NCBI GenBank assembly: GCA_945643635.1
Contig: CALZFC010000059.1
Location: 1,632,501-1,696,500 of the forward strand
Direction of reading: 5' to 3'
Length of the DNA: 64,000 nt
Source: Allodiplogaster sudhausi
Taxonomy: Eukaryota; Nematoda; Chromadorea; Rhabditida; Diplogasteridae
The number at the start of each line of letters is the position of its first letter. Position 1 is the stretch's first letter. The notes below the pieces were generated by a model. It saw only the letters and a list, made by a program, of their open reading frames with translations, was not told the origin of the DNA and ran no database searches. Shown piece after piece: positions 49,232 through 59,835 of this stretch. The position numbers and the translations under genes are program-made.

Positions 49232-49272
49232 CTTAGGCGAGGAAGACGCGGATGGTGGAATTCGTTTCCTGA
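49232..49272 (-). CDS. candidate alternative last exon, perhaps of gene B
   Basis: After an ATCAG acceptor on the minus strand the frame reads ETNSTIRVFLA and TAA. A GTCAAT donor in gene B just before its TAG stop would join in phase to this exon, replacing the short ...TVN ending. Speculative. Confidence 0.2.
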
Positions 49273-50492
49273 TCATTATCATGCATTTTAAAAAGATAGA
49301 AAAAATAAAATCAGGAAAAGGTAGATCTGTTATATTTCTTCACCGATCTTTCACATTATCAAGGTAATTTATTGTTTACGGGATAGTGAGTTTTCACTTT
49401 ATTTTTGACGCATTCAAAGACCATGTTTTAATGGTTCGCAAATAATTAATTTGTCTTCTTATGTTCGATTTGCCTCTCCTCCTTTTTCTCATTCCTTAAA
49501 GAGTATTAACCTAATTGACAGTTGTGGTCGTGGACACTGCCTGGGTCAGGTCCATGCAGCAAGGAGGAAGCTTTCCGTCGTACGGCTTAAGTCCCTTCTC
49601 GCCAATCTTCGCCACCGTCATATTCTGGAGTCTCACGAGGCTCCATATCGGCTGTCTCTCCTGCCAAAACTCGTCCGGAATGACCCCAGCCGGTTTTCCG
49701 TCGAAGATCCACTGGAAGCGACTTCGCTTTACTTTGAGGTCGTTCGGATCCTCGCCAGCCACCGGAGTCGGACTGCCAACGAAGGCGGCAGAAAAGGTAC
49801 AGGAGAAGGTTGACGAGAGGAAAAACTCCTGAGCTTTCAGTTATAAAATCAGAGAAAGTGGGAGACAGTTGTGTACCTTATCTGTGATAATGGCCTTCTT
49901 CATTCCATCAGGGCAAGACTGACGAGGGCTGACATACGGAACATTCTTGTACGCATATCCATTGATAATGACGTCAAAGCGGCCATGACCCATGATTGGA
50001 TATTCCGGATAAGATGGAGTTCGAAGAGCGGGGAGGTGGTAGGGATGGCGCATGCAGCAGATTTCGATATGCCAATCGTAGTTTTCTTCTACAGCTTTGA
50101 GGTGTCCATGTGAATAAATCAAGTAGTAGGTCAATTTGAGTGCCTTGATGTTCCTAATTGGCCATTTGCCATAGCCACCAGCAATGAGGCCAGCAGCATG
50201 AACCGTCTCGAGGCGCTTGCCATCCAGGTACCTACATAGAATAAAAACTTGGACGTAAATAAAAACTTACGTTCTCTTCAACACGATGTTTGACATATTT
50301 GATGATTCCTACTTTTTTGTCTTAAAAATCTGTAAAACGACCGACCAGTGGAAGTCAAACTCCTTGATCTTCTCGGTTATGAGTGTTTCATTGTTCACCT
50401 ACTCCGGAGTCAGCTCCGGTGCACTCTCATTCGCTTCGTGTACTTCTCCGATGCGACAAACCACTGTAACATCATCTTTCACATGTTTTATG

Positions 50493-50494
<2 letters not shown>

Positions 50495-50534
<40 letters not shown>

Positions 50535-50535
50535 A
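50495..50535. repeat. (TA)n microsatellite in a gene B intron
   Basis: Pure TA dinucleotide repeat followed by GTATAC. The only long TA tract in a window dominated by GA/CT repeats. Confidence 0.95.
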
Positions 50536-50868
50536 CTTTATTTATAATTGCACATTTGTATTGCCTAATTTTTCTCCGAGTGTAACGCCGACTAACCATC
50601 TTGATTGGGAAGGAAACCATTCTTACTGGGAAGTGCCATCATAACGCAGAAGCGGGAACAAATCCGTCCGGGCAGCTTTCAGAGGTCATTATACTGCTGC
50701 CATTAATTATGACTTCCAAATTCTGAATGTCCACTTTTGGTCATGAAAACTTTTTGATTCAAAAGCGCAGATTTTACATATTCTGCAAAATTCGAAAATT
50801 ATTTTTCGAAGTAGTTGAACAGAAATAAAGTATAGAATAGTATAACAATATGAGTGCCAGGATAAGTA

Positions 50869-51394
50869 GTTAAATGGATGAAATCTGGAGCACATATGTA
50901 CACACATATGTATGTATGTACATACCGTATTTTCTCTATTAGTACCCCCCTTTATTAGAACCCCCCCTCTAATAGTACCCCCCTCTGGAAATGCCATTGA
51001 AAAATAGAACCCCTCCCTCTAGTAGAACCCCCCCCCTCCAATAGTACCCCCCCCCCCCTAATAGTCTCGTACTTCAGCTCTAGATGTTCCTCGTATAGAT
51101 CCTGGAGACATGGGATGCTCTTATCAATGATCTGATGCCAAATTCATGATAAATCTGTTGTAAAACTGATATTCCAGTGATGATTAAATTGAATTCGGGC
51201 TACATTCTTCTTTTTTTGGGAATGAAATGTTGTTATTAAACTTTTAGTGTCTCACATTGAAAAATAGAACCCCTCCCTCTAATAGAACCCTCCCTCTAAT
51301 AGTGCCCCCCTCTCGCAAGGGTATTGAAAAATAGAACCCCCGGGGGTACTAATAGAGAAAATACGGTATGTGCTCCAGGTTTCATCCATTTAAC
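50869..51394. mobile_element. nested inverted-repeat element with C-rich core, gene B intron
   Basis: Inner inverted repeats read TACCGTATTTTCTCTATTAG then TACCCCC on the left (50923) and the complement on the right (ending 51368). Between them are repeated words of the type TAATAGTACCCCCCTC and TTGAAAAATAGAACCCC. The flanks are also inverted: TTAAATGGATGAAATCTGGA on the left, mirrored by TTTCATCCATTTAA on the right. No coding frame. Confidence 0.8.
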
Positions 51395-51893
51395 TAAAAA
51401 AAAGGAAACCAATAAAACCAAATTTTAACGTTATAACTAGCGCCACTGTATGTTAATTGAACGTAAGATTTCAAGTTTTAATTAATATTGAAGAAAGAAC
51501 ATCTGCGAGAACATCTCTTGCTGAGTAAAATGGTCAAAAAGTAAGAGAAACCAAGCTTTCTATCTTTGTAATTCAAGCTCTGTCATATTATTGTTAAAGC
51601 CGTCACTAATGCTTAGTATCTTCGGCATAAGTATAAAAATATGATTATACGCTTAAGAGTTTATATGGGCTTCATACCTTATATGTCGTGCCGTTGATTC
51701 CCACATCTGCAAATCCAACGCTGGCCATAAGGAAATCGTACTTGATCGATATTGATCCGCAATTTGAGTTGCTGAAGAATAAATTAATTATAAAAAGATA
51801 GGATTTTATTTTTTTTAGATGCTCTTCTTACCGAACAAGACAACGGAGAATGAGAAAAAGGCGACATTCTTATTCATTCTTCGTCAATGCGCC

Positions 51894-51901
51894 CTGTAAG
51901 A
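51894..51901 (-). promoter_or_regulatory. candidate trans-splice acceptor, gene B
   Basis: On the minus strand CTTACAG is followed by GGCGCATTGACGAAGA and the ATG at 51877. It corresponds to the site upstream of gene A. Confidence 0.55.
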
Positions 51902-52487
51902 GGAAATTTCCATCCTGTAAAAGGAAAAGACTCGAAAAAATATCGAAAATAATTCGGAATGAAAATTGGAAGTATTTTAGTCGTATTGTCGAAAATAATT
52001 GAAGTTGAGTGAGAGAAATAACAAGCGACTTTTCCTTTCCTCATCCAATGCTCCTCAATGTAAATGATTCAGCTCCTTTCTTTTTATGCGTTTCTTTCCA
52101 AGTGAATCACCATCTTGTAGAGAATAGAATGTATCGCCGCCAAACTTCCTACGTGCTGAGTACTAAAGGAAAGGAGAGGCATCCCGGATCCGTGACTAAT
52201 ACTGTAGACATGACTGCTCGCGTACCTTTTCAGCCCCCCCCCCCCCTGGTAAAAACATACCCGAGAAGACTTCAATATAAGTCACGGATCCAGGATTCTT
52301 GTATACTTTGTCGAGCAAAATAGCACCGCTCTATACATGAAAATTTCTATTTGCTCTTGCCTAACTTTTTATTTCATTCTTCACATTTACAAATAAAATT
52401 ACTAAAAAAAAACATTTCCATCTTTTTTTGATTTTGCAATCCAAAACAATCATTTTAAGCCTACCGGCCTTTATTTCTTGAGTGGGG

Positions 52488-53765
52488 CTAGAGGGATTGG
52501 AAGGGGATGGAGGGATGGTCGCAATTGGGCGGTGCGGAGAAGGGGGCTCCCAAGTCCAAAGCCTCGTATGGCTCGTGCGAGCCGAAGAGGACGAGGCCGA
52601 GAGTCTTGGCGTAGAGGAAACCCGTCAGGTACGCCAGCTGGTAGACGTGCGCCGGCTGAAAATATCACAATGATTAATGGTTGAATTTTCATTTATGTTA
52701 TTCTTGCATTCTACATGTATGTATGTATATTTAAAAGCAATCGTTCACCTCGGCACCATGGGCGAAGATGTACTGGAGCACCACGAAGCCCACGAGCGAA
52801 TAGAAGGTCGTGAAGGCCAGGTACGACCCCGAGGCCTCAAATGATTTTGATTTTTTTTAGTACAACATATATTTCCAAAATTAGAAAACGTGATTTTATT
52901 GTATTTCAAACATTATAATAGCATCCGAATGTACATATGTATTAGTCAGTATATTCTTCCGACCGAGCGGAGAAGCACGCCAACGGTGAAGAGAGCAGAG
53001 TACGCTCCGCCGAGTGATGCGACGAACAGGTTCACGCGGGAAGAGCCAAGGGCGGGAGCAGCGTACTGTAAGAAGGGATACGGTAGGATGTGGGAGGAGA
53101 CTGGATACGGTATCGGGAATCGCAGATGAACAGACGAACAGTCCCGCTCAACATTATTGGGTCCGATATTAATAATATTAATAATATTAATATAAATAAT
53201 ATGAACTGGAATAGCTCGCTGAATACGCATTTTCGTGCCATTTCTTTTGTGTTAACCTATTTCGACCACGGAGAATACGACTGTGAAAACCGTTTAAGAA
53301 AAGATTCAGAAATGACAGATATCTAACATTTTTTGCGTTTACTGCATTTAACACAGGCCTGGTGGTGATTTTTGCTGAGAAAAGATGTTGGCTCAAGCAG
53401 CCAGGCCTACAAACTACAAAAGCAAAAAAAATTTTTGGAACGCTTCTAGCTTTTTCTGATCTTGTTCTTTTGCTTTGTTTGAGTTTCTCATTTAGTTTAT
53501 GTGTAAACGATAAGAAAATTCAAAGAGAGATTTTCTCTAGTGGGCGGCAAAATTTGTTCTCCACCGCGCATCGAAGCCAGGACCTCATGACTCCCAGTCA
53601 AACGCTTCCGCAATACACTACAGACGCTGGGATCGAAATGATGATACCTTTCTTTTGACAGCGATGACTGCTTCCCAATGCCAGGCTGATGGTAAGGCTA
53701 GGGAATATCGTTATTAGATTTCTTCTCAGTTCAGTTAACAGCACATGCACGTTCTTTCGTGTGTG

Positions 53766-53802
<37 letters not shown>

Positions 53803-53840
53803 CTCTGTTTCTCTATCTCTCTGTTTCTCGCTCCACCGGT

Positions 53841-53900
<60 letters not shown>

Positions 53901-54141
53901 TCCACTCTCAATCTTCCTCAAAAGTATTTTTACTACTTGTATTTTATTCGTATGTAACACTGCTTATAAGTTGATGAAAGAGAAAGAGAAAACGAGAGCG
54001 GTGGATAGAGAAACAGCGAGAGAGAGAGAGAGAGAGAAACAGAGAGAGAGAGACAGAGACAGAGAGAGAGACAGATTGAGAGAGAGAGAAACAGTGAGAG
54101 AGAGACAGAGAGAGAGAGACAGAGACAGAGAGAGAGAGCGA

Positions 54142-54187
<46 letters not shown>

Positions 54188-54639
54188 ATGTGGACTAAAT
54201 TGGATTGCATCGATAATATTATTTAATGATTCTATTTAATCGATTCAGTGTTCGGATTCAGCCGACGATAGCGGAACAAAAACGAAGAATTCTTCATAAA
54301 CTCACGTCTCACATCTCTTGCGGCCATGACGTCCTGAAATAATGAATCGGATTTCCGTTTCCAGAATTGTTTTCTTTTCTCAAAGACAAGAGGTTAACTC
54401 ACTCTTCTTCTTGGTCTCTTTCGCCTTTTTCGACTTCTTCTTAATTCCTGCAAAATTGATCAACTTTTAATAAAAAAACAAGCTCGAAATCTAAAAATTA
54501 CAAGATTACAAGTGCAGTTCTTGAAGATGAAAAGATGAATGAGATGGGCAGTCCGACCGAAAAAGTTTTCGTAGACTACGAATCCAATGGCGGCTGCGGC
54601 CGCCGTCCCTGCGAGGAGAGCCATCAAATGGGACGACAT
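52488..54639 (-). CDS. small four-TM membrane protein with a lysine-rich loop (7 exons, about 184 aa)
   Basis: Exons on the minus strand: 54558-54639, 54403-54447, 54313-54333, 53648-53697, 52964-53065, 52749-52835, 52488-52655; all phases join. The N-terminal exon has a helix (MALLAGTAAAAAIGFVVYEN). Next comes a basic segment (GIKKKSKKAKETKKKRRHGR). Three more helices follow: VNLFVASLGGAYSALFTVGV, YLAFTTFYSLVGFVVLQYIF, and VYQLAYLTGFLYAKTLGLVL. The tail is proline-rich (APFSAPPNCDHPSIPFQSL). Uncertainty: exon 3 read through its donor gives RCET and a TGA, so a 53-residue single-helix protein is a possible alternative product; two overlapping donors (GTGAGA, GTGAGT) are present there. The 50-nt fourth exon is the weakest. 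Family not recognised. Confidence 0.55.
53520..53642 (-). repeat. tRNA-derived SINE fragment
   Basis: On the minus strand TAGTGTATTGCGGAAGCG resembles a pol III A box and CTGGCTTCGATGC a B box, with TTTGACTGGGAGTCATGAGG between them. This is the typical body of a tRNA-derived SINE. It does not fold as an intact tRNA. It lies next to the short fourth exon of the four-TM gene. Confidence 0.6.
53765..54185. repeat. CT block followed by GA block
   Basis: (CT)n at about 53767-53900 and (GA)n at about 54000-54185, separated by 95 bp of ordinary sequence. Together they could form a large imperfect hairpin in the intron of the four-TM gene. Confidence 0.9.
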
Positions 54640-54654
54640 TCTCAGGCCTCTTCC

Positions 54655-54662
54655 CTGCACAA
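54655..54662 (-). promoter_or_regulatory. candidate trans-splice acceptor, four-TM gene
   Basis: On the minus strand GTTTGTGCAG ends 15 nt before the ATG at 54639. An upstream short open frame (MKDIDRHSTEYSHLWPV at about 54893) cannot be joined in phase. Confidence 0.5.
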
Positions 54663-54699
54663 ACTCTTTCTAATACACAAATGCATCATTTAGATGTTG

Positions 54700-55033
54700 T
54701 TTAAATCCTATTATTACGGAATATTGAATAGAAAAGGATTCAATAAAATGTCAATATGTGCACAGAATTAAACTATTTGATCTCAAGGAAAGTTGCAGAA
54801 TACGAACAATTGATCCGCCCGGGAGAGAAGACAATAGAGTCGACCGGCCAGAGATGAGAGTACTCGGTGGAATGACGATCGATGTCCTTCATTTTCTTTT
54901 GCAATTAGAGTATTAACTGAGCATGATTTCGCATTCCTCGCACTTTTCCTACACATAATTTCGCTTGCTGCCGAAATTATCCAGGTGATATGGCGGTGCC
55001 CATAGTTGTATTCTGAGAGCTACCAATGTAGAG

Positions 55034-55070
<37 letters not shown>

Positions 55071-56350
55071 GAGAGAGAGAAATGGAGAGAGGGAAGGAAA
55101 GAAAGAGAGAACAAGACAAAGAGAACAAACGATAGAGAGAGTGCATTTCCTGCTTCTGCAAGCTACTGCATCAAACATTAAAAATATCAGTCCTGCTCGA
55201 CGAAATTTCATCAAATACCTTTCCTTCATCCTTCAAAAAGCGACTTACGATTACTTAAATACAATTCATCACAATGTATTTTGCAATGCTGTAGTGTGTT
55301 TTATCATCATCGAGAATGCTCCTGTGCTCCTCGAAAGATCATACTTTGTATAGTTATGAAAGCCAGATATGCAACACATAACGTAAAACGACTGCAAATA
55401 TGCATGGAAGCAAAACCACATCTTGGCGCTTAAGGCTAAAAAGGCGCAAGATGGAACTGCGCCAAGGAGAACTTTCTGATTCACTTGAGGTAGGGCTCAG
55501 ATAATGGTATTATCCATTGCGTTTAACACCATTGCAAAATACTAGTGCTTCCTCACTAAATTTCTGCCAACATCTATTATTTTGAATGGTATTCACCCAA
55601 GGTGTATTAATTGCAAATTCGGAAATCCAATTTCTTGTGTGCTCTGGCGGTGGTGACCAGAACTACGGTGGCCAGGGTTTCCGTGGCTACATTTCGGAGG
55701 GCTACGCCTAGGACCAGCCTTTATTAATCATCGTTATAAGTGGATGTTTAAAATTTTGGGAGCTTTAGTTGTGACGTCTACAATCTTTCCGCCTGTCTAC
55801 AGCCACTCTGCCCCTGTGCCCACACCATACACTCTGAAATTCTACATCTCTCTTATTGTTAACACTTGTTGGCTTCGAAAAAATACACAACCGTGTACGT
55901 CGTTCTATCTTGCAAAATCGAGTACAATTCTTTCAATGCGTAATTGCACGAGAACGAACAGTTCTCCCTCTCCATTTGCTCTCTTATCCCACCTTCACCG
56001 AAGACGTGTTTCCATAGGACAGAGCTGAAACGAGATGTCAACATTTTCTCTTTTATTGTGTTTATGCTTTTATCCGAACCACAGATCACATTTCAAAAGA
56101 TGTTAAATTTTTATCGTATTCAACTCATTCAGTTTGGCTAACCATAAGGATCATGGCTAAGGAGTTTTTCAAGTAATTACGGAAACGTGGTTGGAAGAAG
56201 TTTGCATTGAAATGGATGTAATTTTGCTTGCTGTTGGAGTTTTGCGTTGCCCGATCTTCTGAAAATTTTTTTTCAAGCTGATTTTCGGAAATCCTTCGGT
56301 CATAAGCTATACAATTAGAATTAACGTAATATCGGAATAAAGCTATTTTG
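54700..56350. other. spacer with weak coding candidates
   Basis: GA microsatellite at about 55036-55150. A short plus-strand stretch at about 55664-55711 (NYGGQGFRGYISEGYA, then TAG) follows a GACCAG acceptor and may be an orphan last exon. The frame from 55744 has a signal-like start (MFKILGALVVTSTIFPPVYS) but no further support. Confidence 0.35.
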
Positions 56351-56357
56351 ATCTTTT

Positions 56358-58315
56358 TTAACTTCTCGAGGAAACCTGTCGAAGGCGCTGATTTACGCAG
56401 AAGAGAAAGATGGCCGACGAGAAGCTTCGGAGTTCGTTGACGAACACGGCAGTCGCGTAGCGCAGTGGGCGAGGGAAGACAGTCTGAGGGAGCAGCAGCT
56501 TCAGCAGCTTAAAGGAGCCAAGTATCGAATGATTCTTCTTCAGTACACCAGGTTCATTTTGAATACTCGCTCACAAACTCTTGGTCCGTCTTGTGCTTAG
56601 AGAGTGTGTGAAATGGGACAGTGCCTTGCTCTACACTAAAGAAAATTTCCAAGTCATAAACTTGGTAACAAGTAGGAGAACAAAATTCTTCGAACTATCT
56701 GAAACTACGTAGTAGACACAGCCACATTACAAATGATCTCCTTTCTCTTATGTCTTAGCACGTCATTTGTGTCATATTCATATGAATAGAAAGTGACAGC
56801 GATAGACGCTTTCGAGATACTAGGCATTGTTCAAGTTTTCTTCATCTGTTGAAACGTGCTTAGTCCCGTGTAATTCAAAATTAGCCAGGCAAATTAAAGA
56901 AAAAACTGTAAAATGTAAAGTAATGTATGTACTATGTATGTATGTATGTACATATGTGCAGACAATTTGATCCCAAGGGGAACAAAGGAACAAAATTTCA
57001 TCTCATCTTCGATCCATTTTCCTACCTGGTCGACAGCAAAGATGACGTCAACGAGAAACTGGCCGAAGCCGACGTAGACCAAGCGGCGTTCCGCATCCGC
57101 GAGGCGCGCGCTGCCGCGTTGCGTGTCGCGTCGCGTGTCGCCCCCGCGGACACGGAGCGCGAGCACCGTTCTCGAGTAGAACGCCACGTTCACAGCCATG
57201 TTCAGCGCTGTCAGCGCGCAGAGACAAGCGTTCTTCACTGTCTGCATGCAAGTAGCATTATAGGTTTCAAGAAAACGTTTTTTTTATTAATAAAAAATTA
57301 ATTCTAAAAAATAATGGTCGTACCAACGGAATCGGAGATTGCGAGCCGTAAAAGTAGAATGTAGTCTTTGGATCGTCCTCGTCAGCCACGGGAACAAATT
57401 GCATAGAGACGAGAAAGTTTGGCCACGAAGTTGCAAGGGGAAGAATGAGAGAGAAGAGGATGGAAAGATTGGCGACACGATGTTGCAGCTGTTAGAGATA
57501 TTGAGTAGAATTATCTCCTTTGTCCTGTTCCTCTTTTTTTTTATTAAACGCAGATAAACCATAAACAACTGGATTACTGTAGCGCGTGAAGGCTCAACAA
57601 CGGCGAGATAGCGATTTGCAGCGACAGCCATCGCCATGCAACTCTGTACGCCGCTGAAGTACAGGGTTAGTCTGCAAGAACAGAGTTCGGCAACAGTGTT
57701 GCAGTTTTTTGTTTTTTGTTGTTGTTTTTTTTGGGTTTTGTTTTGGTGTTTTAACAAAAAAACCTTTTTGTTTGTTCTTTTTTGTTTGGGGTCGGCTCAA
57801 AAAAAATTTTTTTACTCGAAATCTTTCGGATGTCTCTTTCTCTAGCAAAATTTTAAGAGTACAATGAAGGACTCTGTCGTTGGTGGCTTTGCCGATTCGA
57901 CAAAGCCACCACCGACAGAGTCCTTCATTGCACACCAGACATCATGTGCTGCCTCATATTTAAGAATCCATGGCTTCTCAAGTATACTCTAACCTAGTGC
58001 AGAGAACGGTAAAGCCGTGCGTGGCCGGCACTGAGTGGTTCACGAGCGAAGTAAGCGGAAAGCGATATGAAATGTAGCTCAACGAAAACTCAATGATGTC
58101 CTAAATATAATGACGATATCGATTGGATTACTAATTGATTTTGTACTGACAAAGAAGCCACCGGTGACGAAAAGCATGTAGAAGGAACTGCGAAAGTCGC
58201 TCCGCCAATTACGGTAGATGGCGAGAAATTCGGCCAAGTAGAGAAGAAGCAAGGCAGGCAGATATACGCATGAAACGATAAACCAGATGTCAAAGACGTG
58301 CATCTGAAGAGACAT
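56358..58315 (-). CDS. 7TM chemoreceptor of nematode Srg type (6 exons, 308 aa)
   Basis: Exons 58151-58315, 57994-58100, 57578-57671, 57324-57488, 57026-57241 and 56358-56537 on the minus strand join in phase to 309 codons with TAA, the usual length for nematode serpentine chemoreceptors. TM1 IWFIVSCVYLPALLLLYLAE. Loop and TM2 RSSFYMLFVTGGFFDIIEF, then SYISYRFPL, a pattern I associate with the Srg/Sru/Srv superfamily. An extracellular Cys precedes TM3 (VLCTR); TM3 ends AANRYLAVVEP, the DRY-equivalent. TM4 ILFSLILPLATSWPNF, TM5 CALTALNMAVNVAFYSRTVL, an Arg-rich loop, TM6 RRLVYVGFGQFLVDVIFAV, TM7 RYATAVFVNELRSFSSAIFL. Expected in sensory-neuron cilia; the ligand is unknown. A second possible start is the Met five codons in (MHVFDIW), right after a CTCTTCAG acceptor. 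Confidence 0.8.
57859..57932. repeat. short perfect-type hairpin in chemoreceptor intron 2
   Basis: Arms of 34 bp (57859-57892 and 57899-57932) around a 6-nt loop. The left arm contains ACTCTGTCGTTGGTGGCTTT and the right arm its complement with two or three mismatches or G:U pairs. Length and loop would suit a small-RNA hairpin or a tiny foldback insertion. Nothing further is visible. Confidence 0.8.
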
Positions 58316-59158
58316 TTGGATTTCATAAGTTTTTCTTGATCATGTAAAACGGGATTGCGGGAAATTGTTTTAAAAGGCGAAACGAGGTGCAAATGTGGGA
58401 GAGTTTATTTTATGTGCGTGTGAAAAAGATTTTGATGCCATTGTGCTTCGAAGAGCACTACATTGTATTTTCTGCACGCACTTCGAGCGAAGCATGCAAC
58501 TGACGCAATTTGGGTTGCTGATGCGGCAGTTTGTACTGTTTCCCCGATTAGCTGTTTACAACCCTTGGGGCCGATATGCGGACCCACTCCTATAGTCAAA
58601 TTTTCCTAGTGTTCACGTAGTTGCATCGAAATATGTAGCACAAATACAATTTGCCGTTGTCGTTATTAATGTTGAGTAAATTTGCAAGGTGCTAATTTGC
58701 ATACATTTTGAGCACCACTGAATGAATATACATATGTATGTATCTACAAATGTACGAATTTCTTGTGTTCGGGTCCCTAGATAAATGAATAAACGTCATT
58801 TGCATCTATTAGCTTATTTAATTTATTTTTCCTCGAACCGCACTAGAAGACACATTTTTTGTGAAATTTTGATATCTCTAACGTTTCGTAATCAACAGCG
58901 CCCAAAAACTTCATTTTTGGACTTTGACAATTAAAAAGACTGGTGGGTTCGAAGGGGGTAGGTCGTGAGAGAGGCGCCACGGGGTTGCGCTTCAGGCGAC
59001 GGCGCTGAGAGGATCGGCGTCTCCGTGTGCTGCACGGCTGACAAGTCGGCGAGGGTGGCGAGGCCGCCGCGGAGGGAGGGCGCCAGAGGGCGCCAGCGTC
59101 ATCCGCAGGGACGCCGCGTCCGAGTCCTCGATCGTGAAGGTTATCGTGGTCGATTGCA
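58316..59158. other. upstream region of the chemoreceptor; GC-rich patch at its far end
   Basis: 58395-58840 is AT-rich without a gene. The GC-rich stretch 58940-59150 is open on the minus strand in more than one frame (for example TITFTIEDSDAASLRMTLAP), with two near-identical GCGCCCTC(T/C) blocks that may hide a one-base indel. It could be a decayed exon; I do not call a gene. Confidence 0.35.
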
Positions 59159-59336
59159 TCAAGAGAGATGAGTTTTCTCTTGCTTCCCTTCAGGCGTGAC
59201 CGAAGGAGTTTGCTTGGTTGACAACTGGGATGGCTCGCCCGTAAGGGCAAGAGTGGCTGCCAGTTCACGGAGGATCTTATGCAATTCCGCTGGCTCGTCC
59301 TCTGGCACTCCTCGCTGGAGAGCAACCACTGTCAAG
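59159..59336 (-). CDS. candidate last exon, unknown minus-strand gene
   Basis: After a TTCTTGACAG acceptor on the minus strand the frame reads VALQRGVPEDEPAELHKILR, ELAATLALTGEPSQL, and ends GKQEKTHLS with TGA. The helical, charged composition looks coding. No upstream exon was fixed because CT repeats occupy 59370-59715. Confidence 0.4.
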
Positions 59337-59364
59337 AAAAGAGCCAATGCATGAGCACAGGACG

Positions 59365-59406
59365 ATAACTCTCTCTCTCACTCTCTCTCTCTCGCTCTCT
59401 CTGTTG

Positions 59407-59474
<68 letters not shown>

Positions 59475-59720
59475 ATATCGTCAGTTCTACTTCTGTAAAG
59501 CAGACAGTATGGCTTACAGGTTAAAGTAAAAAAAAATCATCTTCTTTTTTTCTAATTTTTGAACCTCGCTCTCTCGCACTCACTCTCTCTCATTCTCTCT
59601 CACTCTCTTGTCTTCTCGCTCTCTCCCTGTCTCCATTTCTCTCTCTCTCTCTCTCTCTCTCGTTTCAAGCCTCTCTCACTCTTATCAATCATCTTCCTCT
59701 CTCTCTCTCTCCCTTTTCAC
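59365..59720 (+). repeat. two CT microsatellites with a shared flank
   Basis: (CT)n at 59370-59470 and 59570-59715. The first is followed by AGTTCTACTTCTGTAAAGCAGAC, and nearly the same flank follows the CT tract at 60240-60400, so microsatellite and flank were duplicated together. Confidence 0.85.
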
Positions 59721-59835
59721 TCTGGCTGCTGTGTCTGTTCAGTCTGGCTGCTCCCTCAGACGGGAGACTCATCCGCGTCTTCTCTCCGCCCCATTCCACG
59801 GCGACGAACACTCGCCGTGAGAGAGAGCTATGCGG
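59700..59835. repeat. dispersed repeat, inverted relative to 42510-42690
   Basis: Reverse complement of the receptor-intron repeat. It includes TCTGGCTGCTCCCTCAGACG, TTCCACGGCGACGAACACTC and GCCGTGAGAGAGAGC, with the (CT)n at the same end. Confidence 0.7.

Larger units (their letters stand above)
49511..51877 (-). pseudogene. gene B: paralogue of gene A, one in-frame TAG and a phase problem
   Basis: Start MNKNVAFFSFSVVL at 51877, 16 nt after an SL-type acceptor. Exon 2 (about 51682-51771) reads SISIKYDFLMASVGFADVGI. A short exon lies near 50630-50680 (LPGRICSRFCVMMALP). The exon at about 50347-50475 reads VVCRIGEVHEANESAPELTP, E, TAG, VNNETL, where gene A has EEASNRT: Glu GAG became TAG. The long exon about 49877-50234 has YLDGKRLE ... 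ICCMRHPY ... YPEYPIMG ... YKNVPYVS. The last exon (from about 49826) holds FVGSPTPVAGEDPND and KRSRFQWIFDGKPAG, stop TAG. Joining exons 1 and 2 in the homologous frame needs a weak GTTCGG donor instead of the strong GTAAGA site, or a frameshift. Otherwise the gene is well conserved. Family unknown. Confidence 0.6.

Noticed and set aside
56402..56560. Plus-strand exon-like frame with ALIYAEEKDGRREASEF
   Set aside because: The minus strand here encodes TM7 of the chemoreceptor in phase with five other exons, so the plus frame is a shadow.
56961..57301. Plus-strand continuation RQFDPKGNKGTKFHL with an Arg/Ala-rich tail
   Set aside because: Most of it is the complement of the TM5-TM6 exon, and the splice partner was the rejected frame above.
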